NCBI RefSeq assembly: GCF_954871325.1
Contig: NC_088775.1
Span: 43,935,561 to 43,999,560, forward strand
Length of the DNA stretch: 64,000 nt
DNA from: Gordionus sp. m RMFG-2023
Taxonomy: Eukaryota; Nematomorpha; Gordioida; Chordodea; Parachordodidae
Direction: 5' to 3'
The notes beneath the pieces are model-generated. The model made no database searches, had not been told where the DNA came from, and worked only from the letters and a program-made list of their open reading frames with translations. Numbering within the stretch: the first letter of the stretch is position 1; the number at the start of each line of letters is the position of its first letter. Made by a program: the position numbers and the translations under genes. This document shows, piece after piece, positions 12,401 to 24,956 of this stretch.

Positions 12401-13371
12401 CGCAACTTGAAACCTTGCTCCGTATTGGCGAAATTACAAATGGTTTTAGTGTCACTGAATATATTTCTATAACTGCGGAGTCGTTTGGATCATGAAAGTA
12501 TTTGCGACAATGGAGGTAGAGACTATTGGGCTAGTAAGCACGTCAGCCAATGATGTGGAAAAGGTGACTATTGGTTGTTTAGTTGTGAGGGCAAGAGTAG
12601 AAAAGGCATTAAGGGTTCGAGGAATAGCTGGTGATAAGATAGGTAGCCCATATTGAGGGCACTTTTCTGGTTTCGATAAGTGGTAATAGCTCCAATTTGG
12701 TTACTTTAATAAGTTTAATATACAATGGGCAGTTATATTAGGTAGGTGCTGTGCTGAGGTTCGGTAGGTTCATGAATTGGAAATTTTCACCACATTGAGG
12801 GTGAAGGTGAATTTCATTATTATTAAAATTTACAATTGTGTTTATGGCTAAATGTATGTATTAAATTAAAATTCATATAAGTAGAAAAGAATATGATGAA
12901 ATTTATGTTGTCAATTACAATCAATTATATAGTTCATTTACTAATAAATTTAAAACTTTCTATATGGAATGAGTCTATAATTTTGATTTTCTATTATCAA
13001 ATATGTTTATATGTTGACAGTTAGCATCAATTATATAGTCCATTTACTAATTAATTTAAAACTTTCTATATGGAATAATTCTATAATTTTGATTTTCTAT
13101 ATTCAAATGAGTTTATTATATGAGAATGAGATCATGATATGAAAGCTTTAATTTCAAAGATGGTTTCATAAAAGGGTAATTCATCTATATTTGTGATATT
13201 TGGGATGGAGAGGGAGGAATACTGATTGTGAGTGGAACCAGTGTATGTATACTTGAGCACCTAGATGAAATAGAGCAGTACAATATGTTTCAAGGAAGGT
13301 AAAGGCCCTTATTTAATATTCGGGTTTGTGATCAATTTAGTTGATTGTGTAATTTTGGATACTAAATTTAT
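12401..13371. repeat. AT-rich DNA with a 106-bp tandem duplication
   Basis: Two copies of an about 85-bp segment begin at 12921 and 13027, both opening TCAATTATATAG and containing AAAACTTTCTATATGGAAT. They are spaced 106 bp apart and differ at a handful of bases. The stretch before about 12670 may still be the eroded 5' part of the LINE. No gene is seen. Confidence 0.75.
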
Positions 13372-14225
13372 TTGATTGAAATGATTTATGTTATTGCACA
13401 CGTATTTCTTACTGGCCAGGTTGCGACTGAAAAGAATTACTCCACCATTGATCGTGAAGCTTTGGCGCATGTTCGCTATCGAGAAGTTCATCAATATGTA
13501 AGACATTTTATTTTGGCTACAGATCATAAACCTTTAAAATATATCTTAGATGATAAAAGAGACCTAAATAAAATAACAAATAACCGTTTAATTTAATGGG
13601 CGACGAAGTTATTAAATTACGACTATGAGATAATTCATAGACCTGGTAATCAAAACAAATGTGCCTACGCTCTGTCCCGTTTGAGACTAGAGAGAGAAAA
13701 AACTAATGAAGTTACAAAAAAAATCTAAGATGAAATTAGAGAATTAAAATAATTTAATAGAAGATTTATCATTTAGTCGCAGTAAAGTTGTAAGTGAAAC
13801 GGGCAATGATATCAATCTGAAAGAGATTATTAAATTAATTAAAAATCAGGTATATTGATAATTAAATAATTATTCGAGGATTTAAAAAAAAATTCATTTT
13901 AAATAAAAATAATGTATCGTTCAGAGAAGGATTATTATTTTATAATTATAGAATTATTATTTCCGTTGATCTAAAGAAGGAGGTTTTGAATGTTATTCAT
14001 CAAGGACATCCTGGGATAGTTGGGATAAAATTATTAGGTAGATACTACGTTTATTGGACGAATCTTGATCGCGATGTGGAAGAGTTCGTTAAATGCTGCA
14101 AGAGTTGTCAGGAAGGAAGATCGGTTGCCAAAAATGTGCTTTTATACAATTGGAACATTCCTACCCGACCTTGGGAACGAATACACATTATTTTACAGTT
14201 CCCGTATCTGGAATGCATTGGTTAA
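13372..14225 (+). mobile_element. Ty3/Gypsy fossil: RNase H and integrase N-terminal part (copy B)
   Basis: RNase H is recognisable from ATEKNYSTIDREAL and ATDHKPLKYIL, with a YEIIHRPGNQN block following. From about 13986 comes the zinc-binding integrase head (H-x3-H in IHQGHPG, then CCKSCQ) and a TRPWERIHI entry to the catalytic core. The pattern resembles the Mag/K02A2.6-like branch of Ty3/Gypsy. The fossil is broken in several places and stops before the integrase catalytic triad is complete. LTRs are not identified. Confidence 0.85.
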
Positions 14226-14672
14226 TTAGTGTAGACGCTTTCACCAAATACTTTATATTCAAATAAATACCTTAACAAATAATTTTTGAAAAGAAATTCA
14301 GTTTAATATGATTCTGAACATTAAAATTATCTGTTGTGGAAGGATTGTTATAATATAGAATTTAGATCAAAGATTCAATATAATATCTTTTATTAAAGTC
14401 TTTGTTAATAATCTTCAAAATTTTATTTAGATATCATTGATACTTGTTTTAAAAATATTTTTGTTATTTCTTAACAAGATCATTTAGTAAATTAGAAATT
14501 ATATCTATAATTGAAAGATTTTACATATGTATGTTTAAAATGTAATATAGTATGAATCAATCTATTCGTTAATTATATATGTTTCATGATGATTATATAT
14601 GAATGATAATATAATATCGGATAATGTTTAACTACCCAAGAGACATATAGTTTTTAGCATCATCCATATCAT
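14226..14672. other. AT-rich non-genic DNA
   Basis: No gene, RNA or bounded repeat is seen. Confidence 0.5.
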
Positions 14673-14811
14673 AGGAGTAGCCGGAGGGGGGGGGGCAAAG
14701 GGAAATACCCCCCTTCAGGAATTTATCACTTTTTGTGAATATCATTTTAAGCTAATAAAAAATATTCCCCTTAGTCCTCCCTCCCCCCCCCCACTCCCTG
14801 ATACTCAAAAA
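14673..14811. mobile_element. MITE-like segment with poly-G left end and poly-C right end
   Basis: A G-run (AGCCGGAGGGGGGGGGGC) opens it and CCTCCCTCCCCCCCCCCC closes it, so the ends are roughly inverted. The inner words ATATCATTTTAAGCTAATAA and CAGGAATTTATCAC recur inverted at 43518-43640 and in part at 46250-46315, so this is a dispersed family. No target duplication is resolved. Confidence 0.5.
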
Positions 14812-15160
14812 TGTATACATATATCTTAAACAATAATTTGAAAGGAGAATGTAAAAGTTGATATATTTTTATAAAACTATTCATCATAATTTATACATTT
14901 TTGGAAAAAAGCATTTGTATATAAAGTGAACCAAAAATGTTTTTTAATAAATGGAATGTAAGCCAAAGATAAGTCTTAAGGCAAAAGTGTAATGTATTTT
15001 ATACTAGATCAATAAAATTACTAAATAATATAATATATGATATATAATTTTTTATAAAGTGAGTAATTTTAATTTATTTATCTTAATAAAAGTAAAATAT
15101 AATTATAAAACTATTGATAAAATTAAATCATAAATTAAATAAAAAAATGAAAGCACAATA
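14812..15160. other. AT-rich non-genic DNA
   Basis: Nothing supportable is seen. Confidence 0.5.
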
Positions 15161-15499
15161 CAAACAGTCAGGCGCGTACGCAGCGGGGGGGGCAGGGGAC
15201 AAATCCCCCCCCCCCCCCCCCCAAAGCCAAAAAATGCAGATGCCGGATTATATTTTTCAAAAATATTATTGTTAATATTAATTTATATTTGTTAATATTT
15301 ATTCTTATCTCATATATACACATATATATATATATTTAATTACATTTATTTATCACATTCATCTACTAAGTTATTTTATCAATCAATTTCGATTTCAAGT
15401 TTTCCTTGGCGTAATTTACCTATTATTTTCAAATTTTAGTGGCGTAATATTTATCTAAATTTCTAATAAAATAATAATTATCTCTGAAACTCCTTGTCC

Positions 15500-16720
15500 A
15501 ACAGGGAGAAAAAAATTGCAAGCTTGTCCAACGAGATCGAGTCTCCGCCAAAGTAACAGCTATTTTGGAGTTAGAAGAGCTGATTATTAATGCTATTACT
15601 GAAATATCACAATGGCTTGAAAGAAATATTTCCTCAGAAGCAAGAAAATTATTGTATTCAATACTTATTCCAAATTTTTTTTCTCATTAGAATGTATTAT
15701 TTAATTATACAACTATTTTATGTAATACTTTTCAAAAACATAACATTGACTTGATCAAGAAGATGAGAATAGCGGAGAGCATTTTATTAGAACTCAAGGA
15801 AATAGAGCTAGTGTTGTTGAAAAATTTCATATTTTATATGTTATTGTTGAGTCAAAAGCAGAGCTATACGTGTTAAATATTTGTCCCCCTCGACTTGCAG
15901 CAAGCAAGCTCATCATCAAAACATTAATATAGGATCAGTAGAAGAGTATTATAAAACAAATGTCCCCTCTCCCAACCTTTTTCATATGGTGATAGAAAAA
16001 AAATATAAATATTTGTTATATTTTTATCATGAAGATGTTAAAATATCTTATGATGCCTTATTAGCTGAATAACTATGATTAAAAGATTAACTATGGTTGA
16101 TATAGTCCCAAAAAATGCTATGGATGCTTTTATTTCAAACACATTTTAGATTATACTCCCAATTATTAAAATGGTTATATATATATTAGCAGCTCTTTAG
16201 TAAACTAATGAGAGAACCTTCACTTTTTTAAAAAGAATAACAGAGCCTTGCAGAGGTACCATTTGCAGGACCAGGCCCAGATTTTTTTTAAAAATTTTTT
16301 CCGGCCCGGGTTTTTTTTAAAAAAATTTTCAGGCCCGGCCCGGCTGGCCCAGCCCGAATTTTTTAAAATAAATTATATTTATTTTTGATATTTATAGCTA
16401 ATAATGGCGATTTCAAATATTTGGTTTTAAAATATACAACTCGGCTCGGATATTTTTTCTTAAAAAATTTTCAGGCCCAGCCCGGGTGTTTTTTAAAAAA
16501 AATTACGAGCCCGGCCCGGTATTTAAAAAAATTAAAATACGGTCCGGCTCGGGGGCCGGGCCTGCAAGTCTGTGAAAAACATACCTATGAAATACAACAT
16601 CTGAAAGTAGATTGAATGATTTGGATCTTTTGAATATTCATAGACATTTAACGCCAAGCAAGATTGATAATTGAAAAATTAGCTCAAAACATACAAAATA
16701 CAATTATTCCTAAGAAACTT
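15500..16720 (+). pseudogene. hAT transposase remnant (ZMYM1/DUF4371-like)
   Basis: Recognisable blocks in order are a CKLVQRDRVSAKV-like region near 15520, a CPRLAASK/SIIKQ-type region followed by VEEYYKTNVPSPNLFHMVIE around 15880-16000, and a dimerisation-like block (NERTFTFLKR) near 16210-16240. RLNDLDLLNIHRHL follows at about 16610-16655. The block order and the EEYY...P-LxH pattern match ZMYM1-like hAT transposases. Several stops and frameshifts are present, and the dimerisation domain is split by the MITE at 16241-16574. It is non-functional. Confidence 0.7.
16241..16574. mobile_element. hAT MITE of the CCGGGCC family inserted in the ZMYM1-like hAT
   Basis: It starts CAGAGCCTTGCAG and ends CTGCAAGTCTGTG, an imperfect inverted pair matching the element at 4232. 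GGCCCGG blocks lie near both ends. The flanking octamers AAGAATAA and AAAAACAT no longer match well, so the duplication has decayed or one end is mis-set. The transposase reading continues on its far side. Confidence 0.75.
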
Positions 16721-17194
16721 TTTGTGTATTAATTTATATTTACAACATTTAAATTTTTTATACTTTATATATTTTAAAAGCTCAAAAAATTCAAATTTCA
16801 ATTTTGGGTCATTTAAGTGATTCATATCGTGGGTTATATTCACTTTATATTTTATGATTCACATTTAAATGCCGGTTTATATATATAATTTTTTTAATTC
16901 ACATTAGTTTAAAATTGTGTATTAGAAAAGTTATTAATCCTAATAAATTTATGCTTAGTATTTTTAATTAAAAATATAATTTCTTAAAAAAATTTATTAT
17001 CCCCCCCCCCAGACCAAATTCCTGCGTACGCGCCTGCAAACAGTGAAATATTATATGTCATAGATTTACAGTATATCTAATTTTATCAATTATCATATGA
17101 CAATCAAGTAATTTTTACCAAAATAGCGAATTATATATTTACAGAAAACTATAAAATATTGATAGGTAGATCAGAAAATATTTTTAAAGACATT

Positions 17195-17442
17195 GTGGGA
17201 TGAATAATATGAAGATTAATTTTTATAATCATTTTTTATTTAAAATAAATAGATGGCGTTAAATAATTAAATGCTAATTTTGCTATATTTATTATCAAAA
17301 GCATTGATTAGTAAAATTTATTCTCTAACTGTCAAAAATGTCTGTAAAAGTATAATTTTACCTAGTTTTTGGTAACTAATTCTATATAATAGGAATATCA
17401 ACTATATGACTACTTACTTTTTGTAAATAAATTTCTTAAACT
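17195..17442. repeat. Dispersed repeat R, copy 2
   Basis: Same orientation as and colinear with 8097-8362 over about 250 bp, with small indels. Confidence 0.85.
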
Positions 17443-17640
17443 TGTTTGGAATAAATTATTACCATGCTTTTATATTAATGTACACAAGTAATTCATTAAA
17501 TTTTATATAAACTAATAAAAATATATTTCATATTTGGTCCAGCGCCAAAAGGGGGTCTGGGGGCGAAGCTCCCAGTAATTTTTTAATTCCCACCCCCCCC
17601 CCCCCCTTCCCCACTAGGAAAATCCTGGCTACGTCTATGA
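17443..17640. mobile_element. Probable hAT right end with poly-C tract
   Basis: A GGGGGTCTGGGGGCGAAGCT patch, a long C run near 17583-17597 and the terminal words CCTGGCTACGTCTATG resemble the G/C-tract ends of ZMYM1-like hATs (compare CTGCGTACGCGCCTG at 17022-17036 and CTGGCTACGTACCTG at about 55851). No left partner was found, and repeat R may be its interior. Confidence 0.45.
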
Positions 17641-18214
17641 CAATGATATATATATATATATCATTGGTCTATGATTCATATCATTATCTTTGTTTCCGTT
17701 GTGTGTTTGAATAAATTATTTAGGGATAGAGAGCATGAAAATAAAAGGTTATAATAAATAAGAATGTCTTTTTTGATTCCGGTTCAAATGGATATTACCA
17801 AAATCAGCAAACTTAATCTTTCTATACTAACTATAATTAAAAATGTAAATAATGGAAATTAAAAAGTTATTAATTATATATTTAATAATCTATGTTTTAG
17901 ATAGTTAACAAGACTTTCAAATTTATATATATTACTAACAATAACACTACTAAAACTCACTTATTTAACGAAGACGTTTAAAATTAAAATTTGCACTTCC
18001 CCTACCCTATAGAGTAATTAAATATATGCGTAATTCTTGTGCCTAATTTTTATTATCAGAGTCTATAGACTTTTAAGTAATAGTCCTAGGAGTATTGTGG
18101 GTGTGAAGGGCTCCTCATTTTTTGCCCCTATATTAAATATCCATTCATGGATTTGAGCAAAGCCAAGTGTAGATTTCTTGTATCCTCAACACAACTAGAG
18201 AGTGAATTTATCAC
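17641..18214. other. AT-rich non-genic DNA with short (AT)n
   Basis: A short (TA)n tract lies near 17646-17662. The rest shows no gene. Confidence 0.5.
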
Positions 18215-18734
18215 GTTGTATGCAGGGTTGCCATGCCCCCCCATCAGCGGGAGACTCCCGCAATTTTTTAGTTTACACGCAGACATCTCTCACCTGCAAA
18301 ACTATCGCAATTGGAAATATCCCGCAAAAATCTACCGCAATTATTTAATTTCTCCCGCATTTTTTTTTAGTATTTTAACATTTATAATATATAAATAATA
18401 ATTTTGAGAGATATTAATTGATGATTTTTATATTTTAAAAATAATTTTAAATTTTTATTCGAAAAACATGTATAGTTTGTAAATTTCTTTCCATCCTGTT
18501 TTATTTTTATCCAATAATAAATCAGCATCATTTCATTCATATAAGTCAGTATAGGGGAGCATAACAACATCGATTGCAATACAAAAATATTCTCAAATAA
18601 TAAATAATACAGATACAACTACATTTGCGGAAATCGTATCGTATACATCTATCATATAGTTCAATGTGGGTCATATCTTTTTCTCATGATATTTAATGAC
18701 TCCAATATAAGTGCAAACCTTACTTGTGGCAGAA

Positions 18735-20127
18735 AAAAAATGAGCAAGGCTATCACAAGTGTTTTAGTACCTGAATCCTAGAGGTCAATTCCAGACGATT
18801 TGAAAGATGGGCATCCATATTTAATACTAACAGATGCATCTAATAAGGGAAATATTAAAACATTTCCCTTAATCCTTCGCTATTTAAACAAGAATAAGAA
18901 CATTTCCATAAAACTGTTAACATTTTTTCCTCGGATAGTGAAAAATTCAACGATGTAGCTAGCCACATAATGTAAATATAGCTGATTCAGGGTTATGAAT
19001 GAATTGCATGTCAGCTTTCTGCGCTGATAATATATCTATAAATTTTGGCAAAAACCAATTATTTGCCGAATTGATGCAGCACAATAATAAATTAATACCA
19101 ATTGGCTTTATATGCCATATAGCACATAATTTTTGCAAGAAAGCAATAAATGTGCTATCTGTGGATGTCGAAATAATTATGACGAATTGTTTTAACGAAT
19201 TTAGTCATCAACTAAAAGAGTTAATGAATTAAAAGAGTTAGTGGAGTGGTCTGACTTGGAATAGTGTGAGTTGTTGCGATATATACTTATTATGTGGTTA
19301 TCATTAATACCTGCCATCGATAGAATTTTAAAATTTTACAAACCCTTAAAAAAATACTTTTCTTAAATAAAGATTTTAAAAGCTGTCCTAAAATTTTGAA
19401 AATTTTTTTTCGAGTATGAAATGGCAGAAGCATATTTGGGATTCGTTTCACATGTAGGAAATCTACTTCATGCAGTTAATATTCAGTTGCAATCAGAATA
19501 TTCTTTATAAAAAAGATTCCATGCTACAGCTCTGTTCATCTTTACAGTTAAAAATTGATAATAAATTTTATGGCGCTATTGATAAAAATATCATATTAAA
19601 ATGTTCAAATAATACTCTAATTAATACATTTTTAAATGAAGCAGATATCTTAAGACAATTTTAGAATATTTACAATCAAAATTTGATTTTAATAACTCTA
19701 TTTACAAATGTATAAATATTATGACCTTGGAACAGAAACCATCAATTGATGGTTTTTAAATTTAATAAATATATTAAAAATACCGAAAGACATTGATTTC
19801 TTGTTTGAAGAGATTGTAATTCTCTCTATTTTTTATGATTCGCCAAAATACTTAAAGTTAGATGGTCTAAAAGCAGAAGAGAAATGGGTAGAATTTTTTC
19901 GTAATAACAATAAATAGCCATGCTTGGAAAAAATATGCGAGTGTGTCTTCTCCTTACCTCATTCTAATGCCTCATCCGAGCGCATTTTTAGCCTGATGAG
20001 GATTGCCTGGAAAAAGGAGAGGAATCGGATTGCTTTAACAACATTAGAGGCCGAGCTAATGATTAAATGGCGCCATAAAATTTATCGTCAATTTTTAACT
20101 GTAAAGATGAACACATTTGCAGCATAA
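18735..20127 (+). pseudogene. hAT transposase remnant
   Basis: Recognisable parts are a TDASNKGN-type strand with the first catalytic aspartate region (about 18830) and CADNISINFG with an IPIGFICHIAHNFCKKAINVL block (about 19025-19160). The C-terminal dimerisation domain begins LPHSNASSERIFSLMR (about 19950-20010) and ends near EAELMIKWRH. The arrangement is typical of hAT transposases in which a conserved cysteine/histidine-rich region precedes the dimerisation domain. Multiple stops separate the parts, so it is dead. Part of the same coding region is present again on the minus strand in the inverted arm. Confidence 0.8.
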
Positions 20128-20164
20128 TTTTGTGAATCTTAGTTAAGATTCTTCTTATTGCAAC

Positions 20165-20860
20165 TAGACATTAACAGCATGGTAGACTTCCTACATGTGA
20201 AATCATTCTTAAATATACCTCTGCCATTCATTATTGGAAAAAATTTTCAAAATATTAGGACAGCTTTTATAAACTTTATTTAAGAAATATTTTTTTAAAG
20301 GTTTATAAAATTTTAAAATTCCAATGGCGGGTATTAGGAACATATCACAACCAACATTGTGCTGACTCAATTCTGTAAATACACTCTGTTTTTACCAAAT
20401 TCACTGAGGCATTATCAGATCAGAAAGCTGATATGCAATTTATTGTTAATCTCGAATCTGCTATATTTACCATTATATGGTTAGCTATGTCTTTAGAATT
20501 TTCACTATTTGAGGGGAAAAAATTTAATAGTTTATTTGAAACGACCTTAATTTTGATGAAATAGCGGAGGATCAAGGGAAATATTAAAATATTAAATATT
20601 AAAATATTTCCCTTATTAGATCATCTGTATTACATATGTATACCCATTTTTCAAATCTTCAAGAATTGACCTCCTGGATTTAGGTCCTAAAACATTGCTG
20701 ATAGCCTTCCTCATTTTTGTTCTACAAATATAGTTTTCATTTATATTAGAGTCGTTAAATATTATGGGGAAAAGATTCTACCATCATTGTGATGATAAGT
20801 ATCTCTGTGAATGTTGTACTACAAGATAAGTGATTACAATTGCGTCAACTGTAGTTTTAT
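20165..20860 (-). repeat. Inverted second copy of the hAT internal region
   Basis: The minus strand here aligns block by block with the plus strand of 18590-19490. It lacks the counterpart of about 19050-19290. Together the two arms would form a long imperfect hairpin in RNA. A further short match (GCAATTGGAAAT region) extends to about 20990. Confidence 0.88.
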
Positions 20861-21250
20861 CTGTATTATTTCTTATTTATGGAGTACCTTATTATGTATT
20901 TAAAGTGATACGTGATAATTAAGCGCCTATCCCTATAATGTTATACACACACACGGTAGATTTCCAATTGCGGTCGTTTTGCGGGACATTCGCATAAAAT
21001 ATATTTTTAATTGTAAAATTAAAATTATTTTTTTTGAATAAAATTTTATCTTGTTTACATTCTTTTATATTTAAAAAAGATCATTGGTTTTTTTTTATAA
21101 ATTATTATATTTTAATAAATCAAGATGCTATTTTATAAATAAATTTTTTAGCAATTTTTATATTTCTACCGCAATTTTTATATTTCTCCCGCATAATACG
21201 AAATTTCTCCCGCAATTTGAAAATTTTGACCTGGCAACCCTGGTTGTATG

Positions 21251-22021
21251 TATGGATGTTTTGTCTATTGATGGAATATGATGTTGTATAAATAAATGTA
21301 TTATGGAATAAATTATTGTGTGAATTGAGAACCAATATATATTTATATATAATAAATATCGAATTATTATAATATGGTTCTAAAATAATAATATAAATTA
21401 AGATAGAGCATAAGCTACATTCTGAACTTTATGTTTTATACTATTAAATTTCAATCTTAATGAAAAATTTAGATTATATTTTGTTGCATCTTTATCAATA
21501 AAACCATGAATTAAAGATAAATAAAATATGACAGTAATACTAATAATTATTCAAAATTTTACTAAATATTATGACTGCAACCAAAAAGGTGCATTAGTAA
21601 AGATAGTCATTATTTTATTATTTTTGTTATATTGGCGTGAAATTTCAAAACATAAACTCAAATTTATACGTTTTAATTTAATACTTTTGTAATCAATGTT
21701 TAAAAAAACCTTTAAACAATATTTTATTAGCGAATGTATAAAAATTTAACATCTGTCAATCAGCAAAATATGGTTAGCTGTGAAGTGTAAATTAAATTTT
21801 ATTTTTAACTACTTGAACTGTCAGATTTGACAAGTTATTAATAAAAATAATTTAATTTTATAAAGCCTTCTTTATTGTATTGTGCCCTTAACCCATATCT
21901 CTTAGACCTTTAATTAATCGTGACCCATATCTTTCTAACCTTTAATCCTACTTACTTGTTTAACTTTATACATATTTCATGCAATTAAAAAATTTCCATG
22001 AGTAGAATTATTTTCATTAAA
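21251..22021. other. AT-rich non-genic DNA
   Basis: No gene or bounded repeat is visible. Confidence 0.5.
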
Positions 22022-22939
22022 TGCCATACCAGGCTTGTTAATCGATCATTTTAAAAAGATCGAATCCTGATCACGATCTTTTGGAAAAAAGAGGATCCCA
22101 GGATCGACCTTTTTTTAAAAAAAGGATCGCGATCATTTAAATTTCTGATCAATGCAAAATTAACTATTATAAAAAATAAATAAATATGTTATAAATTTAT
22201 TATAATAGTATAATATAAGTATAACCATTATAATATATTTATTTATAATTAAATTAGCCTTTAATAATAAATCTTTTTCTAAATTATCATCATTTAAACA
22301 ACCACGTTTTTCATTATGTACATGTTTAGCTTTATTGAACAAACTCTCCACAAGAGCGCTTAATGGTAAAGATGTGTTACATTCAATAAATGTTTTTTTA
22401 ATTAACATAATTATTAAATATTCACTGAATCATCATTAGAATAAAAACAATAATGGAAAGAGCATTTTGTGACGAGTTTTTCCCAAAAAAGGTATTCAAT
22501 CCATGCATTCATTTGAAGGATCTGCATATGGTTGACCTTGTATATTTTCTAAATGGGCAATTAACCTTTCTTTTAGCAACAAATTTTGTGGCAGATTAAT
22601 AAAAAGCCAATTGAGCTTAAATTTTGGGTCAATTATTGATGCCAATACTGTCATCATATAGTGAAGGAAATCTATAATTTTTATTATATGCATATTGTTA
22701 TGATCTTCACAAATAATTAAAATTGTATTTTTAAAAGAATTAATTACTTCTAAATGACTCTTTAGGTTTGAACTGCTAATCTTTGAAGAAGATATTTTGT
22801 TTTTGCATAAAGAGGATTTTGCATAGAACATTATATGGTTACTTCCATCTGTTTCACATAAAGTAAAATACTTACGTAAATTATGAAATGGTAAAAGATT
22901 CTCATTCTCACCTATATCTGCTGTCACATCAATAGAAGT

Positions 22940-23242
22940 TGTTGAACATGAATTATTATTTTATTATAATGGTTGTTATACAGCGCAAATTTTTATATTT
23001 TACATTCATTTAACACCATTTATATTAACTTAACTTAATAGTTTCATTTAACTTAACTTGATAGTTTCATTTAAATTAACTTAATAGTTTCATTTAATTA
23101 TTTAATAGTTTTGCTTATATATATATATAAAGGATAAAATTATTATAGTTGTTTTAGTCATAGATTGTAGTTAAACACTTTAAAATATATTTATTAAATA
23201 AAAAATTTGTCTTATCTTCCTTACTCCCTGTCAACCTTAACA
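22940..23242 (+). repeat. 5' LTR of the gag-only element
   Basis: TGTTGAACATG...CTTAACA, 303 bp. It contains a tandem about 24-bp motif (TTAACTTAATAGTTTCATTT) in three copies near 23035-23100, where the partner LTR has one. Confidence 0.9.
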
Positions 23243-24956
23243 TGGTGGCAGCTGTGGGATTTACAATTTTAAAATCTTTTAAATTTATTTATTTTATACA
23301 AAATAGAATTTAGATCAAATGGATAAATCAACAACGAGGACAATTGTTAAACTAGATATCAAACTAGACGAACTTAAAATTGGGCTATGATGACTCACAA
23401 AATATTCTAAATCCATATACAATATAATTTTAGCTACTGGTACATAATCAAATTGATGAAAAAATTATGATTTCATTCTAAAAAAAACATGTAAGAAATA
23501 ATTAATTTGAAAATGTAAAAAAAAATTTATTAAAATTTTAATTATAAATCTCTAAAATATTTATAAATAAACATATTATAAAAATAAACATTATGATATT
23601 ATCTTTTCCGGAGTATAGCGGCAACATGCAGTCTTATATTGCTGAGGCTGAGAATTTTTTTAAAGATAATAAGCTCAACAGTAGTTGTGAGGCTATGCTA
23701 TTAACAGTTAATTTACCAGATAATATCTTTAGCTTAATTAAAGCCATGTCGACAGATGAGGAGTTTGAATCTGCAGATGCTTTTCTGAAAAGGCTCAAAT
23801 GGATATATAAAATTAATGACATAAATCTTATTAATAAAAATATTGATAAACATATAATTAATACTTATAAATTAAAGGAAATTTTTGTTGACATAATATC
23901 ATTTGAAATAATTTTAGTATCTAAATATAAAAATGATGAAAATATAAATATACCCATAAGATCACATGGTGAAATTTTAAAAGAGTATTATGACTGTAAA
24001 AATAATGATATAAATCTTAGTATTTAAAAAAGTAATGAAAATGAAATAGATGAAATTCCCCTATACAAAAATTAAAAAAAAAATAGAATCCAAATCATTA
24101 AAGCTTGACACTTACAAATATGAAAGTAGACAATACAAATAAACATTTACCTTATATAATTAATAATAAAGTGGACGAATCATCCAAATTTAAAATTTTA
24201 AATACAATTAAATCTAAATTATGTTTAAAGGACAAAACATGTGTAAGTAATAATGACTATTTTAAAACATTATTTTTATTGAGAATAAAAGAAAACAGTA
24301 ATTTTAAGTTATTATTTGATTTAAAAAATAAGGGAGTAAAATTTAAAAAATGAAAATAATTGAAATATGATATTAATAAAAAAAAAAAATTATTATATAA
24401 AACGCTAAAACTCAAAATATTCCATGATTCTATATCCCAAATGATGATTCTTATTCCATAAATGATTCCTATAAATTATTTTTATCCCATTATTTCTATT
24501 ATTCCGAAATTATTTCATTCGAGTTAAATTAATCATGATTATAATATCACGTGATAAATAAATACAAATGATAATAAACAACGAGATGATGGTCAAGCAA
24601 ACGATCAGGCAATCAGAATAACAAGCTGCAATTAAGCCAAAATCCAAACAAACAACACATCACTATCGATTATTTTTTGCAACATCACGGATACTTCATA
24701 ATTTACCAGATGACAATTTAAAGATAAACAAAGAATTAGACGAAACTGACATCGAAACATATATACATTAGATTGTTATCAAAGAAAATACACACTCTGA
24801 TCTAAAACGTTTGGAGGGAGCAAGAAAAGATAAGATGCCACATTTTTCAAGACAAAACTATGACAGATTTTATGATCAAAATAGATGAGAAATTTATTGA
24901 ACACAAAAAATTTACATTTAAAGAGAACCTTGGTGGGATTCATGTAGAGGGTGGAA

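Larger units (their letters stand above)
15161..17044 (+). mobile_element. hAT transposon, ZMYM1-like, with perfect TIR and TSD
   Basis: The element 15169-17036 begins CAGGCGCGTACGCAG and ends with the exact complement CTGCGTACGCGCCTG. It is flanked by perfect 8-bp duplications CAAACAGT (15161-15168 and 17037-17044). Long G and C runs sit just inside both ends (about 15186-15222 and 17001-17010). The centre carries a broken transposase, and a second hAT MITE is inserted at 16241-16574. Confidence 0.95.
18215..21250 (+). mobile_element. hAT transposon with fold-back (inverted-duplicated) interior, perfect TIR and TSD
   Basis: The element is 18223-21242. Its ends CAGGGTTGCCA and TGGCAACCCTG are exact complements, flanked by perfect 8-bp duplications GTTGTATG (18215-18222 and 21243-21250). 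Both subterminal regions repeat CTCCCGCAATTT-type words. Sequence from about 18590-19490 reappears inverted at about 20165-20860. Examples are AAATGAGNAAGGCTATCA, the AGGGAAATATTAAAA region and the CACATGTAGGAA region. Only the central 19490-20165 segment is single-copy. The right arm has an internal deletion relative to the left one. Confidence 0.93.
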
